64,000 nucleotides of DNA, taken from assembly GCF_022230925.1 (NCBI RefSeq), contig NZ_JAKKFH010000006.1, positions 1 to 64,000 on the forward strand, given 5' to 3'. This document shows positions 46,301 to 54,998 of the stretch, piece by piece (positions within the stretch are counted from its first letter, which is position 1; the number at the start of each line of letters is the position of its first letter). The notes beneath the pieces are model-generated. The model saw nothing but the letters and a program-made list of their open reading frames with translations, was not told the origin of the DNA and did no database searches. Source of the DNA: Micromonospora alfalfae. Its GTDB lineage: Bacteria; Actinomycetota; Actinomycetes; Mycobacteriales; Micromonosporaceae. A program made the translations under genes and the position numbers.

Positions 46301-47671
46301 CGGTGCCTCCGTCCCGGTGACGGGCAGCTCGGTGAAGAAGCAGGTCCGGTGCCCGGTGTGGCAGGCCGCGCCGACCTGGTCCACGCTCACCAGCAGCGCG
46401 TCCCCGTCGCAGTCCAGGGCGACCGACCGCACGTACTGGTGGTGCCCGGAGGTGGCGCCCTTGACCCAGTATTCGCGGCGGCTGCGCGACCAGTAGGTGG
46501 CCCGGCCGGTGGTGAGGGTGCGGTGCAACGCCTCGTCGTCCATCCAGGCCACCATCAGCACCTCACCGGAGTCGTGCGCGCGCACCACGGCGGCGACCAG
46601 ACCGTCGGCGGTGCGGCGCAACTGGGCCGCGATGGCCGGGTCGAGCCGGGACTGGCGCGCCGACGCGGCCAACTCGTTCGGATCGCTGGGGACGCCGGTC
46701 ACCGGCGGGTCAGGTACGGGCACAGTCACCAATTCTCCCGCACGCGGTGCGGGCGCCGCCGACCGCTCCCGCCAGGGCTGCGGCGGAGGCCCCGAGAGCC
46801 AGCGCTGGGACGAGAGCAACGGCTGCGACGAGGACCTGACCTGCGACGAGGGCCGGGGCTGCGACGAGGGCCGGGCCGGTCGGGCCAGCTGGGCGACGTA
46901 GCGGTCCAGCCGGCCGTCGACCAGGGCGGCGGCCAGGTCCGCGCCGGCCGTGTCGGCGATCTCCTCGGCGTACGGCCGGATCAACGGCAGCGTGCCGGCG
47001 ACCAGCCGAACGGCGGCGGCCCAGAGCTGCCCGGTGGCCCCCGGTCGCAGTCCGAGGCAGAGCAGCATGTCCGTCCGGTAGCCGGGTGGTGCTACCGGCA
47101 GTTCCAGGGCCGCCGCGAAGGCCGCCCGGCGGGAGTGGACCCGCACGGACGGGTTGGCCGGTCGCAGCACCGAGGGGCAGAGCCGCGCCAGGTCGGCGAC
47201 GGCGAGCCGGACCCCGAGACGATCGCTGGCCGCGCGGGCGGCGGCGGCCTTACCCAGCGTGGCGATCATCTCTTCCAGTCGGGGTGGCTCGGCGGGCTGG
47301 CAGAGCACCGGCAGGTCGATCCGGGGCCGCCAGTGCGGGTCGGCCCAGAGCAGCCGCGCCGGCGCGGTGACAGGCAGCCCGAACGCCCAGTCGGCCGGTT
47401 CGCCCAGCCGGTGCACCCAGGACCGGATGTCTCGGGCGGCCACCGAAACGTGAGTGACCTGGCCTGCGGACTCGTCCAGGTAGGCCCGGCGGGCCGCGTA
47501 CGGGGCGCCGCCGACCAACACGTCGAGGTCGACGTCGCTGTGCGCGGTGGCGGCGCGGCGGGCGTGGCTGCCGCGCAACACGATGCCGACCACCGGCCGC
47601 TCGGCGGCCTGCCGCAACCGCGCGGCCCAATCCTCAAGAAAACCGCTATCCGGTAACGGAGCGTGACCCAC
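46298..47671 (-). CDS. hisI: Nucleotidyltransferase-like domain in frame with phosphoribosyl-AMP cyclohydrolase
   Basis: One uninterrupted 457-residue frame. Residues 1-260 resemble a pol-beta-type nucleotidyltransferase: [21 protein letters not shown] gives G-S-x10-D-x-D (G34, S35, D46, D48), with a helical domain behind. A Ser/Gln/Pro repeat linker (about 265-295, PSSQ units) follows. Residues about 335-450 are a complete HisI, the third histidine-pathway step: [27 protein letters not shown] (metal-binding Asp residues) and zinc cysteines C421, C437, C444. A fusion is unusual; alternatively HisI starts internally at GTG 46729. Metal residues are intact in both halves. Confidence 0.88.
   Translation of the reverse strand: MGHAPLPDSGFLEDWAARLRQAAERPVVGIVLRGSHARRAATAHSDVDLDVLVGGAPYAARRAYLDESAGQVTHVSVAARDIRSWVHRLGEPADWAFGLPVTAPARLLWADPHWRPRIDLPVLCQPAEPPRLEEMIATLGKAAAARAASDRLGVRLAVADLARLCPSVLRPANPSVRVHSRRAAFAAALELPVAPPGYRTDMLLCLGLRPGATGQLWAAAVRLVAGTLPLIRPYAEEIADTAGADLAAALVDGRLDRYVAQLARPARPSSQPRPSSQVRSSSQPLLSSQRWLSGPPPQPWRERSAAPAPRAGELVTVPVPDPPVTGVPSDPNELAASARQSRLDPAIAAQLRRTADGLVAAVVRAHDSGEVLMVAWMDDEALHRTLTTGRATYWSRSRREYWVKGATSGHHQYVRSVALDCDGDALLVSVDQVGAACHTGHRTCFFTELPVTGTEAP
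46727..46742 (-). promoter_or_regulatory. Possible internal ribosome site and GTG start for hisI
   Basis: On the minus strand GCGGGAGAATTGGTG places GGGAG 5 nt before the GTG at 46729 (Val315 of the long frame). Initiation here would give a free-standing HisI of 142 residues with a short Pro/Val leader, so both a fusion and a separate HisI could be made. Confidence 0.5.
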
Positions 47672-47825
47672 CGCGCCATCGTGCCGTACGTCCGATCAGC
47701 GCGCAATGCCCGTTGGCGGACTTCGTGTCCGGTCCGGAGCCTACTGCCCGTTCTCGCGCTCCGCGCGACGGTTGGCCAGCCGGACACCGGCGCGGCGTTG
47801 CGCCCGGCGCGGTATTTCATCTAGC

Positions 47826-47837
47826 GTTGAGTTCAAC
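47826..47837. promoter_or_regulatory. Candidate TetR operator of the ABC-2 operon
   Basis: GTTGA-GT-TCAAC inverted repeat about 30 bp before the start of the ABC transporter genes. The last gene of the run encodes a TetR regulator, and such GTTGA/TCAAC palindromes are typical of TetR sites in front of similar operons. Confidence 0.45.
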
Positions 47838-47865
47838 AGGTGATGAGTTTCTGTGGAGGTGCGTG

Positions 47866-48621
47866 ATGGACGATGCGATAGCCGTCCGAGACCTGGTCGT
47901 GGACCGGGGTGGGCGGCGGGTGCTGGACGGCATCAGCTGCCGGGTCCCGCGCGGCGCGGTCACCGGGCTGCTCGGCCCCAGCGGCAGTGGCAAGACCACG
48001 TTCATGCGCGCGGTGGTCGGGGTGCAGCTGGTCAGCGGCGGGACGGTCACCGTGCTCGGTCAACTGGCGGGCACCCCCGCGCTGCGGCACCGGGTGGGCT
48101 ACCTGACCCAGGCCCCGAGCGTCTACGCCGACCTCACCGTCCGGGAGAACGCCCGCTACTTCGCGGCCCTGTACGGGCGTGGGCGCGCCGAGGCCGACCG
48201 GGCGATCAGCGACGTCGGGCTGGCCGAGGCCGCCGGTCAACTGGTCGGCACCCTCTCTGGCGGTCAACGCAGCCGGGCCTCGCTGGCGTGTGCCCTGGTC
48301 GGGGAGCCGGAGCTGGTCATCCTCGACGAGCCGACAGTCGGCCAGGACCCGGTGCTGCGCGCCGACCTGTGGGCCCGGTTCCACGCGATGGCCGCCGCCG
48401 GCACCACCCTGCTGGTGTCCAGCCACGTGATGGACGAGGCAGCACGCTGCGACCAACTGCTGCTGATCCGGCAGGGGCGGTTGATCGCCGACGACAGCCC
48501 CGCCGCGGTCCGCGCCGCCGCCGGTGTGGACGACCTCGACGAGGCGTTCCTGCGGCTCATCCGGGCCGGCGAGGCCGCCGCCACCAGCACCGACGCGACA
48601 GCCGCACGGGAGACAGCATGA
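47866..48621 (+). CDS. ABC transporter ATP-binding protein
   Basis: 251-residue nucleotide-binding subunit of a drug/lipid-type (ABC-2, DrrA/CcmA-like) exporter. Walker A LLGPSGSGKTTFMRAVVG, Q-loop VGYLTQAPSVYADLTV, signature GTLSGGQRSRASLA, Walker B ELVILDEPTVGQDP and H-loop LVSSHVMDEA are all intact. ATG 47866 follows GGAGGT; a GTG one codon earlier is possible. Its TGA overlaps the ATG of the permease gene (ATGA). Confidence 0.95.
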   Translation: MDDAIAVRDLVVDRGGRRVLDGISCRVPRGAVTGLLGPSGSGKTTFMRAVVGVQLVSGGTVTVLGQLAGTPALRHRVGYLTQAPSVYADLTVRENARYFAALYGRGRAEADRAISDVGLAEAAGQLVGTLSGGQRSRASLACALVGEPELVILDEPTVGQDPVLRADLWARFHAMAAAGTTLLVSSHVMDEAARCDQLLLIRQGRLIADDSPAAVRAAAGVDDLDEAFLRLIRAGEAAATSTDATAARETA

Positions 48622-49373
48622 ACGCGCGAATTCTCGCCGCCACCACCGGGCGCATCCTGCGTCAGCTCCGGCACGACCGGCGGACCATCGCGCTGCTCGT
48701 GGTGGTGCCGGCCGTCCTGCTCACCCTTGTCTACTTCATGTACGCCGACCAACCGACCCCGCCCGGCCAGCCGACGACCTTCGACCGGATCGCGCTGGTG
48801 ATGCTCGGCATCTTCCCCTTCGTGATCATGTTTCTGGTGACCAGCATCGCCATGCTGCGGGAACGCACCTCGGGCACGCTGGAGCGGCTGCTCACCACGC
48901 CGCTGGGCAAGCTCGATCTGCTCTTCGGGTACGGCATCGCGTTCGGGCTGGCCGCCGCCGTGCAGGCAGCCGTCGCCGCCGCGGTGGCGTACTGGATCTT
49001 CGATCTGGACACCGCCGGCAGCATCGGGCTGGTGCTCGGGATCGCCGTGCTCGACGCCGTGCTCGGCGTCGCCCTCGGGCTGCTGTGCAGTGCCTTCGCG
49101 CGCACCGAGTTCCAGGCAGTACAGTTCCTGCCAGTCGTGGTGATCCCCCAACTGCTGCTCTGCGGGCTGTTCGTGGCTCGCGACCAGATGGCCGGCTGGC
49201 TCCAGGCGCTCAGTGACGCCTTCCCCCTGTCGTACGCCATCGAGGCGTTGCAGGAGGTCGGTGCCCACGCCGAACCGACCGGCCGGATGTGGCGCGACGT
49301 CGGTGTGGTGTTCGGCGCGGTGGTGCTGGCGCTGGTGCTCGCGGCGGCCACCCTGCGCCGACGCAGCGGCTGA
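48618..49373 (+). CDS. ABC-2 type permease
   Basis: 251 residues with six membrane helices of the ABC-2 family: IALLVVVPAVLLTLVYFMY near the N-terminus; FPFVIMFLVTSIAMLRERTSGTLERLLTTPL with the characteristic ERxxGTLE coupling helix; AAAVQAAVAAAVAYWIF; VLGIAVLDAVLGVALGLL; and FLPVVVIPQLLLCGLFVARDQM. It pairs with the ATPase upstream by a 4-bp overlap. Exported compound unknown. Confidence 0.95.
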   Translation: MNARILAATTGRILRQLRHDRRTIALLVVVPAVLLTLVYFMYADQPTPPGQPTTFDRIALVMLGIFPFVIMFLVTSIAMLRERTSGTLERLLTTPLGKLDLLFGYGIAFGLAAAVQAAVAAAVAYWIFDLDTAGSIGLVLGIAVLDAVLGVALGLLCSAFARTEFQAVQFLPVVVIPQLLLCGLFVARDQMAGWLQALSDAFPLSYAIEALQEVGAHAEPTGRMWRDVGVVFGAVVLALVLAAATLRRRSG

Positions 49374-49469
49374 CCGCCAGCGCCGGGGGCGGCGGCCAGC
49401 GCGGCAGCCGACCCCGGCGCGGGCCGGGCCGGCCCACGACGGGCCGAGGCGAACGAACGAAGGGCGGCG

Positions 49470-50066
49470 ATGACGCGGCGGACCGGCCGGCGACCCGGCA
49501 ACCCGGGCACCCGGGAGGCGATTCTCGACGCGGCGCGGACGGCGTTCGCCGAACGTGGCTACGACGCCGCCTCGATCCGGGGAATCGCCGGTACGGCGCA
49601 GGTCGACCCGGCCCTCGTGCACCACTACTTCGGCAGCAAGGACCAGCTCTTCCTTGCCGCGATGAACTTTCCGGTCGACCCCGGTCAGCTGGTGCCGAGG
49701 GTCCTCGCCGGCGACCGGGACGGCGTCGGTGAGCGGATGGTGCGCATCTTCCTCGGCGTCTGGGACTCCCCGACCGGCAGCGCCGCACAGGCACTGCTGC
49801 GCTCCGCGGTGAGCAACGAGTGGACCGCTCGACTACTGCGTGAGTTCGTCACCACACAGGTGCTGCGCCGGGTGCTGGAAAACCTCGACGTCGACCCGGT
49901 CGAGCTACCGCTGCGGGGCTCGCTGGTGGCCACCCAGATGATCGGCCTGGCCATGATGCGGCACGTGGTGCGCCTTGAGCCGGTCGCCTCGGCGGACCCG
50001 GAAACCCTGGTGGCCGCGATCGGTCCCACGATCCAGCGGTACCTCACCGGCCCGCTCCCAACCTGA
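49470..50066 (+). CDS. TetR-family regulator of the ABC-2 exporter
   Basis: 198 residues. N-terminal HTH: TREAILDAARTAFAERGYDA, then IAGTAQVDPALVHHYFGSKDQLF. The C-terminal domain (SAAQALLRSAVSNEWTARLLREF) matches TetR proteins commonly encoded with ABC-2 exporters. It lies 96 bp after the permease gene on the same strand, so autoregulation of the operon through the palindrome at 47826 is likely. Confidence 0.92.
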   Translation: MTRRTGRRPGNPGTREAILDAARTAFAERGYDAASIRGIAGTAQVDPALVHHYFGSKDQLFLAAMNFPVDPGQLVPRVLAGDRDGVGERMVRIFLGVWDSPTGSAAQALLRSAVSNEWTARLLREFVTTQVLRRVLENLDVDPVELPLRGSLVATQMIGLAMMRHVVRLEPVASADPETLVAAIGPTIQRYLTGPLPT

Positions 50067-50095
50067 CCCCACAAGGCCGCTCCCCGGGCCCCTCG

Positions 50096-50164
50096 CGATC
50101 TTGCACTTTCTGCCCCGACCAAAGGGACATACCACGCAACCCGACGACCGAAAGTGCAAGATCG
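50096..50164. terminator. Long intergenic hairpin (GATC-type)
   Basis: CGATCTTGCACTTTC (50096-50110) pairs perfectly with GAAAGTGCAAGATCG (50150-50164) around a 39-nt loop. It lies between the convergent tetR and DUF2470 genes, so it is probably a bidirectional terminator. Confidence 0.75.
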
Positions 50165-50201
50165 GCGGGGCGGGGCGGGACGGGGCGCGGGGGCGGGGCG
50201 G

Positions 50202-50951
50202 TTAGCGCGGCGGGTGGGCGTGGGCCGTTAGGGGCAGTGGCGGCAGCAGCCGCAGCAGCTCGGCCGGGTCGGCCACCGGGCCCGGGAAGGCCAGCCGGAC
50301 CCGACGCCGGGCGCCGGGTTGGCCGAGGGCCACCACCAGCCCGTAGCGGTCGATGCGCACCACCCGGGGCGGCCCGTCCGGGGTCTGCCCGGCCAACCCG
50401 AGCTGCCGGCGCAGATACTCCGTCACCTGCGCGCCGTCGCACTCGGCGAGGTCGGCGAGCAGGCGGGCCTCGACCGGGTGCACCGGGTCCGGCTCGGCCT
50501 CGGCGTACTCCACCGGGTCGATCCGGTGCACGACGCCGGCCCGCTCCCAGCGGACCTCGACCACCTCGAAGCGGAACAGCCGGAACCGGATGCCCAGGTC
50601 GAGCAGGTCGCCGGTCGGCTCCACCGCGGCGAACTCGACGGCCGCGTCGCGGGCCTCGTCGCCGCGCAGCTCGGCCGCCCAACCGGACACCCAGGCGCGA
50701 CCCAGGCCGGGCGCGCCGGCGGCGGGCGGCAGGTCGAGCACGTCGAGCACCACAGCGACGTCGCTGCCTCCGGCTGCCGGTTGCAGGGCGGCGGCCAGGT
50801 GGCTGGCCACCGGCACCAGCAGCAGCACCCGCCCGTCCGAGTCGGTGACGTGCCGGGCGTGGTGCGGACCCGGCCGGTGGGCCAGGTGCACGAGGCCGGG
50901 CAGGCGGCCGGCGACGAGGGTACGGACGGTCTCGGCGGAGTTGGGCCGCAT
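50202..50951 (-). CDS. DUF2470-domain, iron-regulated protein
   Basis: 249 residues. The N-terminal 140 residues suggest a split-barrel fold (VLLLVPVASHLAAALQPAAG; DVAVVLDVLDLPPAAG). The C-terminal 80 residues match DUF2470 (LLADLAECDGAQVTEYLRRQLG, then VVRIDRYGLVVALGQPGARR and VRLAFPGPVADPAELLRLL). This two-part layout recalls HugZ-like haem-utilisation proteins, but no haem ligand could be confirmed. AAGGAGGT is 7 nt before the ATG. A near-perfect DtxR/IdeR box lies 16 bp upstream, so expression should rise under iron limitation. Confidence 0.82.
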   Translation of the reverse strand: MRPNSAETVRTLVAGRLPGLVHLAHRPGPHHARHVTDSDGRVLLLVPVASHLAAALQPAAGGSDVAVVLDVLDLPPAAGAPGLGRAWVSGWAAELRGDEARDAAVEFAAVEPTGDLLDLGIRFRLFRFEVVEVRWERAGVVHRIDPVEYAEAEPDPVHPVEARLLADLAECDGAQVTEYLRRQLGLAGQTPDGPPRVVRIDRYGLVVALGQPGARRRVRLAFPGPVADPAELLRLLPPLPLTAHAHPPR

Positions 50952-50967
50952 GGGCGCGACCTCCTTC

Positions 50968-50986
50968 TGAGGTTAGGCTTACCTAA
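50968..50986 (-). promoter_or_regulatory. DtxR/IdeR iron box
   Basis: On the minus strand TTAGGTAAGCCTAACCTCA matches the 19-bp consensus TWAGGTWAGSCTWACCTWA at 18 positions, and its core GGTTAGG-N4-CCTAACC (50971-50988) is a perfect palindrome. It lies directly in front of the DUF2470 gene and would block its promoter when iron is plentiful. Confidence 0.85.
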
Positions 50987-51035
50987 CCCGGAGCCTAGAG
51001 CACCCGCCCGTCGGCGTCCACCACACCGCCGCACC

Positions 51036-52826
51036 TCACCGGGTCTGCTCCAGCCAGGAGGCGTAGAGCAGGCCGTACACCGAGTCGGCGTCGCGAACCA
51101 GCTCGTCGTGCGGGCCGCGCTGCACCACCCGACCCCGGTCCACCACTATCACCTCGTCGGCGGCCTGCGCGGTGGAGAGCCGGTGCGCGATGGCGAGGGT
51201 GGTCCGACCCCGGGTGACAGCGTCCAGCGTGCGTTGCAACCGCACCTCCGTCGCCGGGTCCACAGCGCTGGTCGCCTCGTCGAGCACCAGCAGGTCCGGG
51301 TCGGCCACGTACGCGCGGGCCAACGCGACAAGTTGCCGCTCCCCGACGCTGAGCGCCTCGCCGCGCTCCCCGACCGGAGTGTCCAGGCCCGCAGGCAGAC
51401 CCTCCAGCCAGTCCGACAGGCCCAGCTCGGTGAAGGCTGCGCTCAACTGCTCGTCGGTCAACTCCGGCCGAGCGAACCGGACGTTGTCCCCCACCGTCGC
51501 GTCGAAGAGGAACCCGTCCTGCGGCACCATCACCACGCGGGAGCGCAGCGAGTCGAACCGGACGTCGGTCAACTGGACCCCGGACAGCAGCACCGCCCCG
51601 GCCGACGGGTCCATCAGCCGGGTCAGCAACTTGGCGAACGTGGTCTTGCCGCTGCCGGTCTCACCGACCACCGCCACCCGGCTCTTCGCCGGGATCTCCA
51701 GGTCGATGTCGTGCAGCACAGGCGGGCCACCCGGATAGGCGAACCGCACTCCGGCGAACCGGATGTCCAGCGGCCCGCCCGGCAGCTCCCGCCCCTGCTC
51801 CCCCGGGTCGGCCACGTCCGGGGCGACGTCCAGCACGTCCAGCACCCGACGCCAGCCGGCGATCGCGTTCTGCGCCTCGTTGAGCACCTCGGTGGCGATC
51901 TGCACCGGCTGGATGAAGAGCGTCACCAGGAAGAGGAAGGCGGTCAGCTGGCCGATCGACAGCGTGCCGTCCACCCCCAGCAGCACGCCGAGCACCACCA
52001 CGCCGGCCAGCGCCAGCCCCGCCGCCAACTCGCCGACCGAGCTGCCCACAATGCTGATCCGGATCGCCCGCTGCTGCGCCAGCCGCTGCCTGTCGATCGC
52101 CTCGTCCAGCCGCCGCTCGGTGCGCCCGGCGATCCCGTACGCCCGGATCACCGGCGCGCCCACCACGCTCTCGCCGATCGCGCCGAGCAACGTACCGGTG
52201 CGTTGGCGCACCGTCGCGTACGCGCTGCCGAGGCGACGTTGCAACTGCCGGATGACGAACACCGCCGGCAGGAACGCGGCCAGCACCACCACTGTCAACT
52301 GCCAGGAGTACGCCAGCATGACGGCGGTGGTGACCACCAGCTGACCGAGGTTGACCAGCAGGATCACCCCGCCCCACTGGAGGAACTGGGTGATCTGGTC
52401 CACGTCGCTGGTGACCCGCGAGACCAGCGAACCGCGCCGCTCCGACTGCTGGTGCAACATCGACAGGTCGTGCACGTGGCGGAACGCGCGCGTCCGGACA
52501 TTGGCCAACGCCGTCTCGCTGACCGTGAACAGCCGGCGCATCATCAGGTAGCCGCAGATCGTGGTGATGGTCAGGATCGCCGCGGTGACCGCCACCACCG
52601 TCCAGACCACGTTCAGATTCAGACCACCGACGAGACCCCGGTCGATGCCCTGCTGCACGGCGACCGGCACGGCAACCCGACCGACCATGTAGACCAACGC
52701 CAGTGCCAACGTGCCGGCCAGACCGATCCGTAGCTCCGGCGAGAGCGCCAGGCCCCGACGCAGGGTCTGCCAGGTCGTCTCCTGCCGGGCCTCCTGCTCG
52801 TCGGTTCCCGTAGTCGTCGTACTCAC
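51036..52826 (-). CDS. ABC exporter half-transporter (catalytic-site subunit)
   Basis: 596 residues: six-helix type IV exporter domain (SERRGSLVSRVTSDVDQITQF coupling region) then NBD. Walker A VVGETGSGKTTFAKLL, Walker B LLVLDEATSAVDP with the catalytic Glu, and H-loop AIAHRLST are canonical, but the signature reads ALSVGERQLVALA instead of LSGGQ. Together with the upstream partner this is the classic asymmetric heterodimer, in which this subunit supplies the working Walker motifs. GTG 52826 arises within the last 59-bp repeat junction. Resembles multidrug exporters such as TM287/288; substrate unknown. Confidence 0.93.
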   Translation of the reverse strand: MSTTTTGTDEQEARQETTWQTLRRGLALSPELRIGLAGTLALALVYMVGRVAVPVAVQQGIDRGLVGGLNLNVVWTVVAVTAAILTITTICGYLMMRRLFTVSETALANVRTRAFRHVHDLSMLHQQSERRGSLVSRVTSDVDQITQFLQWGGVILLVNLGQLVVTTAVMLAYSWQLTVVVLAAFLPAVFVIRQLQRRLGSAYATVRQRTGTLLGAIGESVVGAPVIRAYGIAGRTERRLDEAIDRQRLAQQRAIRISIVGSSVGELAAGLALAGVVVLGVLLGVDGTLSIGQLTAFLFLVTLFIQPVQIATEVLNEAQNAIAGWRRVLDVLDVAPDVADPGEQGRELPGGPLDIRFAGVRFAYPGGPPVLHDIDLEIPAKSRVAVVGETGSGKTTFAKLLTRLMDPSAGAVLLSGVQLTDVRFDSLRSRVVMVPQDGFLFDATVGDNVRFARPELTDEQLSAAFTELGLSDWLEGLPAGLDTPVGERGEALSVGERQLVALARAYVADPDLLVLDEATSAVDPATEVRLQRTLDAVTRGRTTLAIAHRLSTAQAADEVIVVDRGRVVQRGPHDELVRDADSVYGLLYASWLEQTR

Positions 52827-53000
52827 CGGTCCCGCCTTTCGTTCGCGACTGCGGGGCTCCGCTGCGCTGCACTCCTCGCGCTCACCGGTCCCGCCTTTCG
52901 TTCGCGACTGCGGGGCTCCGCTGCGCTGCACTCCTCGCGTTCACCGGTCCCGCCTTCCGTTCGCGACTGCGGGGCTCCGCTGCGCTGCACTCCTCGCGTT
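52824..53000 (-). repeat. Three 59-bp tandem copies of the intercistronic repeat
   Basis: Units at 52824-52882, 52883-52941 and 52942-53000 differ at only a few bases. Each begins (minus strand) at a TGA followed by RCGCGAGGAGTGCAGCGC and ends AAGGCGGGACCGG. The upstream ABC gene ends in GACCGGTGA and the downstream one begins at GACCGGTGAGT, so the repeat boundary coincides with stop and start codons. Confidence 0.95.
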
Positions 53001-54883
53001 CACCGGTCCACCTCGATCTCCAGGCCCGACGGCAGCGGCGCCACGTCGTCGCCGTAGGAACTTTCCTGTGCCCGCTCCACCTCGGCCTGCTCGTAGGCGG
53101 TGACCAGGTCGACGTAGCCGGGCACGGTGGCCAACAACTCGCTGTGGGTGCCGCGGGCGACCACCCGTCCCTGCTCCACGTAGATGACCTCGTCGGCGAG
53201 CGCGATGGTGGCCCGGCGGTACGCCACCACCAGGATCGACGCGGCCGGAACTCCCGCTTGGGTGGTTGACGACCGCAGCCCCGCCAGGATGGCCGCCTCC
53301 ACTCGAGGATCGACAGCGCTCGTCGCGTCGTCGAGCACCAGCAGGCGCGGTCGACCGGCCAGCGCGCGGGCCAGTGTGAGCCGCTGCCGCTGACCGCCGG
53401 AGAGCGACGTGCCCCGCTCGCCGACCATGGTGTCCAGACCATCGGGCAGCGCGGCGACGAACCCGTCCGCCTCGGCCAGCCGCAGCGCGGCCCAGACCAC
53501 CTCGTCGTCGACACCGGGCCGGTCGAGGGCGATGTTGGCGCGGACCGTGTCGTCGAAGATGAAGGGCACCTGGGCGACCAGGGCCACAGTGCCGGCCAAC
53601 GACGCGGAGGTCAGCTCGCGCACGTCCACGCCGTCCAGGCACACAGTGCCGGAGTCCGGGTCGACGAGGCGCACCGCCAGCGAGGCGATTGTGGACTTGC
53701 CGGCGCCGGTCGGCCCCACCAGGGCCACCGTCCGACCGGACGGCACCGTGAAGCCGACCTCGCCGAGGACCTGCGCGCCGGGCGGGTGCGCTTCGGCCGG
53801 CGGGTAGGAGTAGTGCACGTCGGTGAAGGTGAGGGTGGCCGGGCCGGCACCGGCCGGGTCGAGCACCCGCTGCCCGTACGGCATCTCGCCGGTGGCGTCG
53901 AGCACCCGGCGCACCCGGTCCCAGCCGGCGACGCTGCGCGGCAGCTCGGCCAGCACCCAACCGATGGCCCGCACCGGGAAGGCCAGCACTGTGAAGAGGA
54001 AGGCCACGCTGACCAGCTCGGTCACGCTGATCGCGCCCTGGCGCAGCCGGAACGCCCCGACCACCAGTACGGCGAGGGTGCCGAGGCTGGGCAGCGTCTC
54101 CAGCAGCGGGTCGAAGATGCCGCGCAGCCGGCCGACAGCGATCAGCGAGTCGCGCAGCTCACCGGCGCGGCCCGCGAACCGGGCGGTTTCCTGGGCCTCG
54201 CGGCCCATCGTCTTGACCACCAGGGCGCCGTCGAAGCTCTCGTGGGCGATGCCGCTGACCTCGGCGCGCAGTCGCTGCGCCCGCGCCTGCCGGGGGGCCA
54301 TCCGGCGGGAGTAGACGACGTTGAGCGCGAAGAGCGCGGGGAAGACCGCGAGCCCGACCAGGGCGAGCGCCCAGTCGGTGGCGAAGAGCGACACTATCGC
54401 GCCGACCAGCATCACCAACGTGCCGACGGCGAACGGCAGCGGCGCGATCGGGTACCAGGCCGCCTCCACGTCGGAGTTGGCGTTCGACAGCAGGGTGCCG
54501 GTGGAGTTGCGGTGGTGCCAGGACAGCGGCAGCTCCAGGTACCGACGGGTCACCCTGCGTCGGTAGGAGGCCTGGAGGCGGTACTGCATGTAGCCGGCGC
54601 CGAGCCGGCGGCCGAAGATGCCCGCCACCCGCAGCACGCTGATCCCGAACAACGCGGCCGCGGCCAGCGCCAGGGTGCCGGCGCCCACCTCGCCGCGTTC
54701 GATGGCCGGAAGCGCCACCTCACCGATGACCGACCCGACCACCCGGGCGCTGACAATGATCATCCCGCCGAAGAGCACGCTGCCGACGACCGCCACGGAG
54801 AAGATCCGCGGTTGCTCACGGATCGCCTGCCGCAGGACCCCCAGCCCTCGACTGAGAACGTCCCGACTTGTCTTGCTCGCCAC
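53000..54883 (-). CDS. ABC exporter half-transporter (degenerate-site subunit)
   Basis: 627 residues: membrane domain (LPLSWHHRNSTGTLLSNANSD coupling helix; FDGALVVKTMGREAQET) and NBD. Walker A LVGPTGAGKSTIASLA and signature SLSGGQRQRLTLA are canonical, but Walker B reads LLVLDDATSAVDP (Asp replaces the catalytic Glu) and the H-loop reads VVAYRRAT (Tyr replaces His). This is the non-hydrolysing half of a heterodimer with the downstream gene. GTG 54883 after GGGGGAG is preferred; a TTG eight codons upstream after GAGGGAG is an alternative. Confidence 0.92.
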   Translation of the reverse strand: MASKTSRDVLSRGLGVLRQAIREQPRIFSVAVVGSVLFGGMIIVSARVVGSVIGEVALPAIERGEVGAGTLALAAAALFGISVLRVAGIFGRRLGAGYMQYRLQASYRRRVTRRYLELPLSWHHRNSTGTLLSNANSDVEAAWYPIAPLPFAVGTLVMLVGAIVSLFATDWALALVGLAVFPALFALNVVYSRRMAPRQARAQRLRAEVSGIAHESFDGALVVKTMGREAQETARFAGRAGELRDSLIAVGRLRGIFDPLLETLPSLGTLAVLVVGAFRLRQGAISVTELVSVAFLFTVLAFPVRAIGWVLAELPRSVAGWDRVRRVLDATGEMPYGQRVLDPAGAGPATLTFTDVHYSYPPAEAHPPGAQVLGEVGFTVPSGRTVALVGPTGAGKSTIASLAVRLVDPDSGTVCLDGVDVRELTSASLAGTVALVAQVPFIFDDTVRANIALDRPGVDDEVVWAALRLAEADGFVAALPDGLDTMVGERGTSLSGGQRQRLTLARALAGRPRLLVLDDATSAVDPRVEAAILAGLRSSTTQAGVPAASILVVAYRRATIALADEVIYVEQGRVVARGTHSELLATVPGYVDLVTAYEQAEVERAQESSYGDDVAPLPSGLEIEVDR

Positions 54884-54998
54884 GCTCTCCCCCGCCGTAA
54901 GCCGCAATTATCTCCCTCATCCTTACCGGTCGGGGCCAGTGCCGCCGACCCTGACTGGATATGTCGACCATCACGTACCGGACGGCGGCGTGCCGCAG

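Noticed and set aside
52824..53000. Insertion sequence remnant
   Set aside because: No transposase fragment, terminal inverted repeats or target duplication; the units fit between stop and start codons instead.
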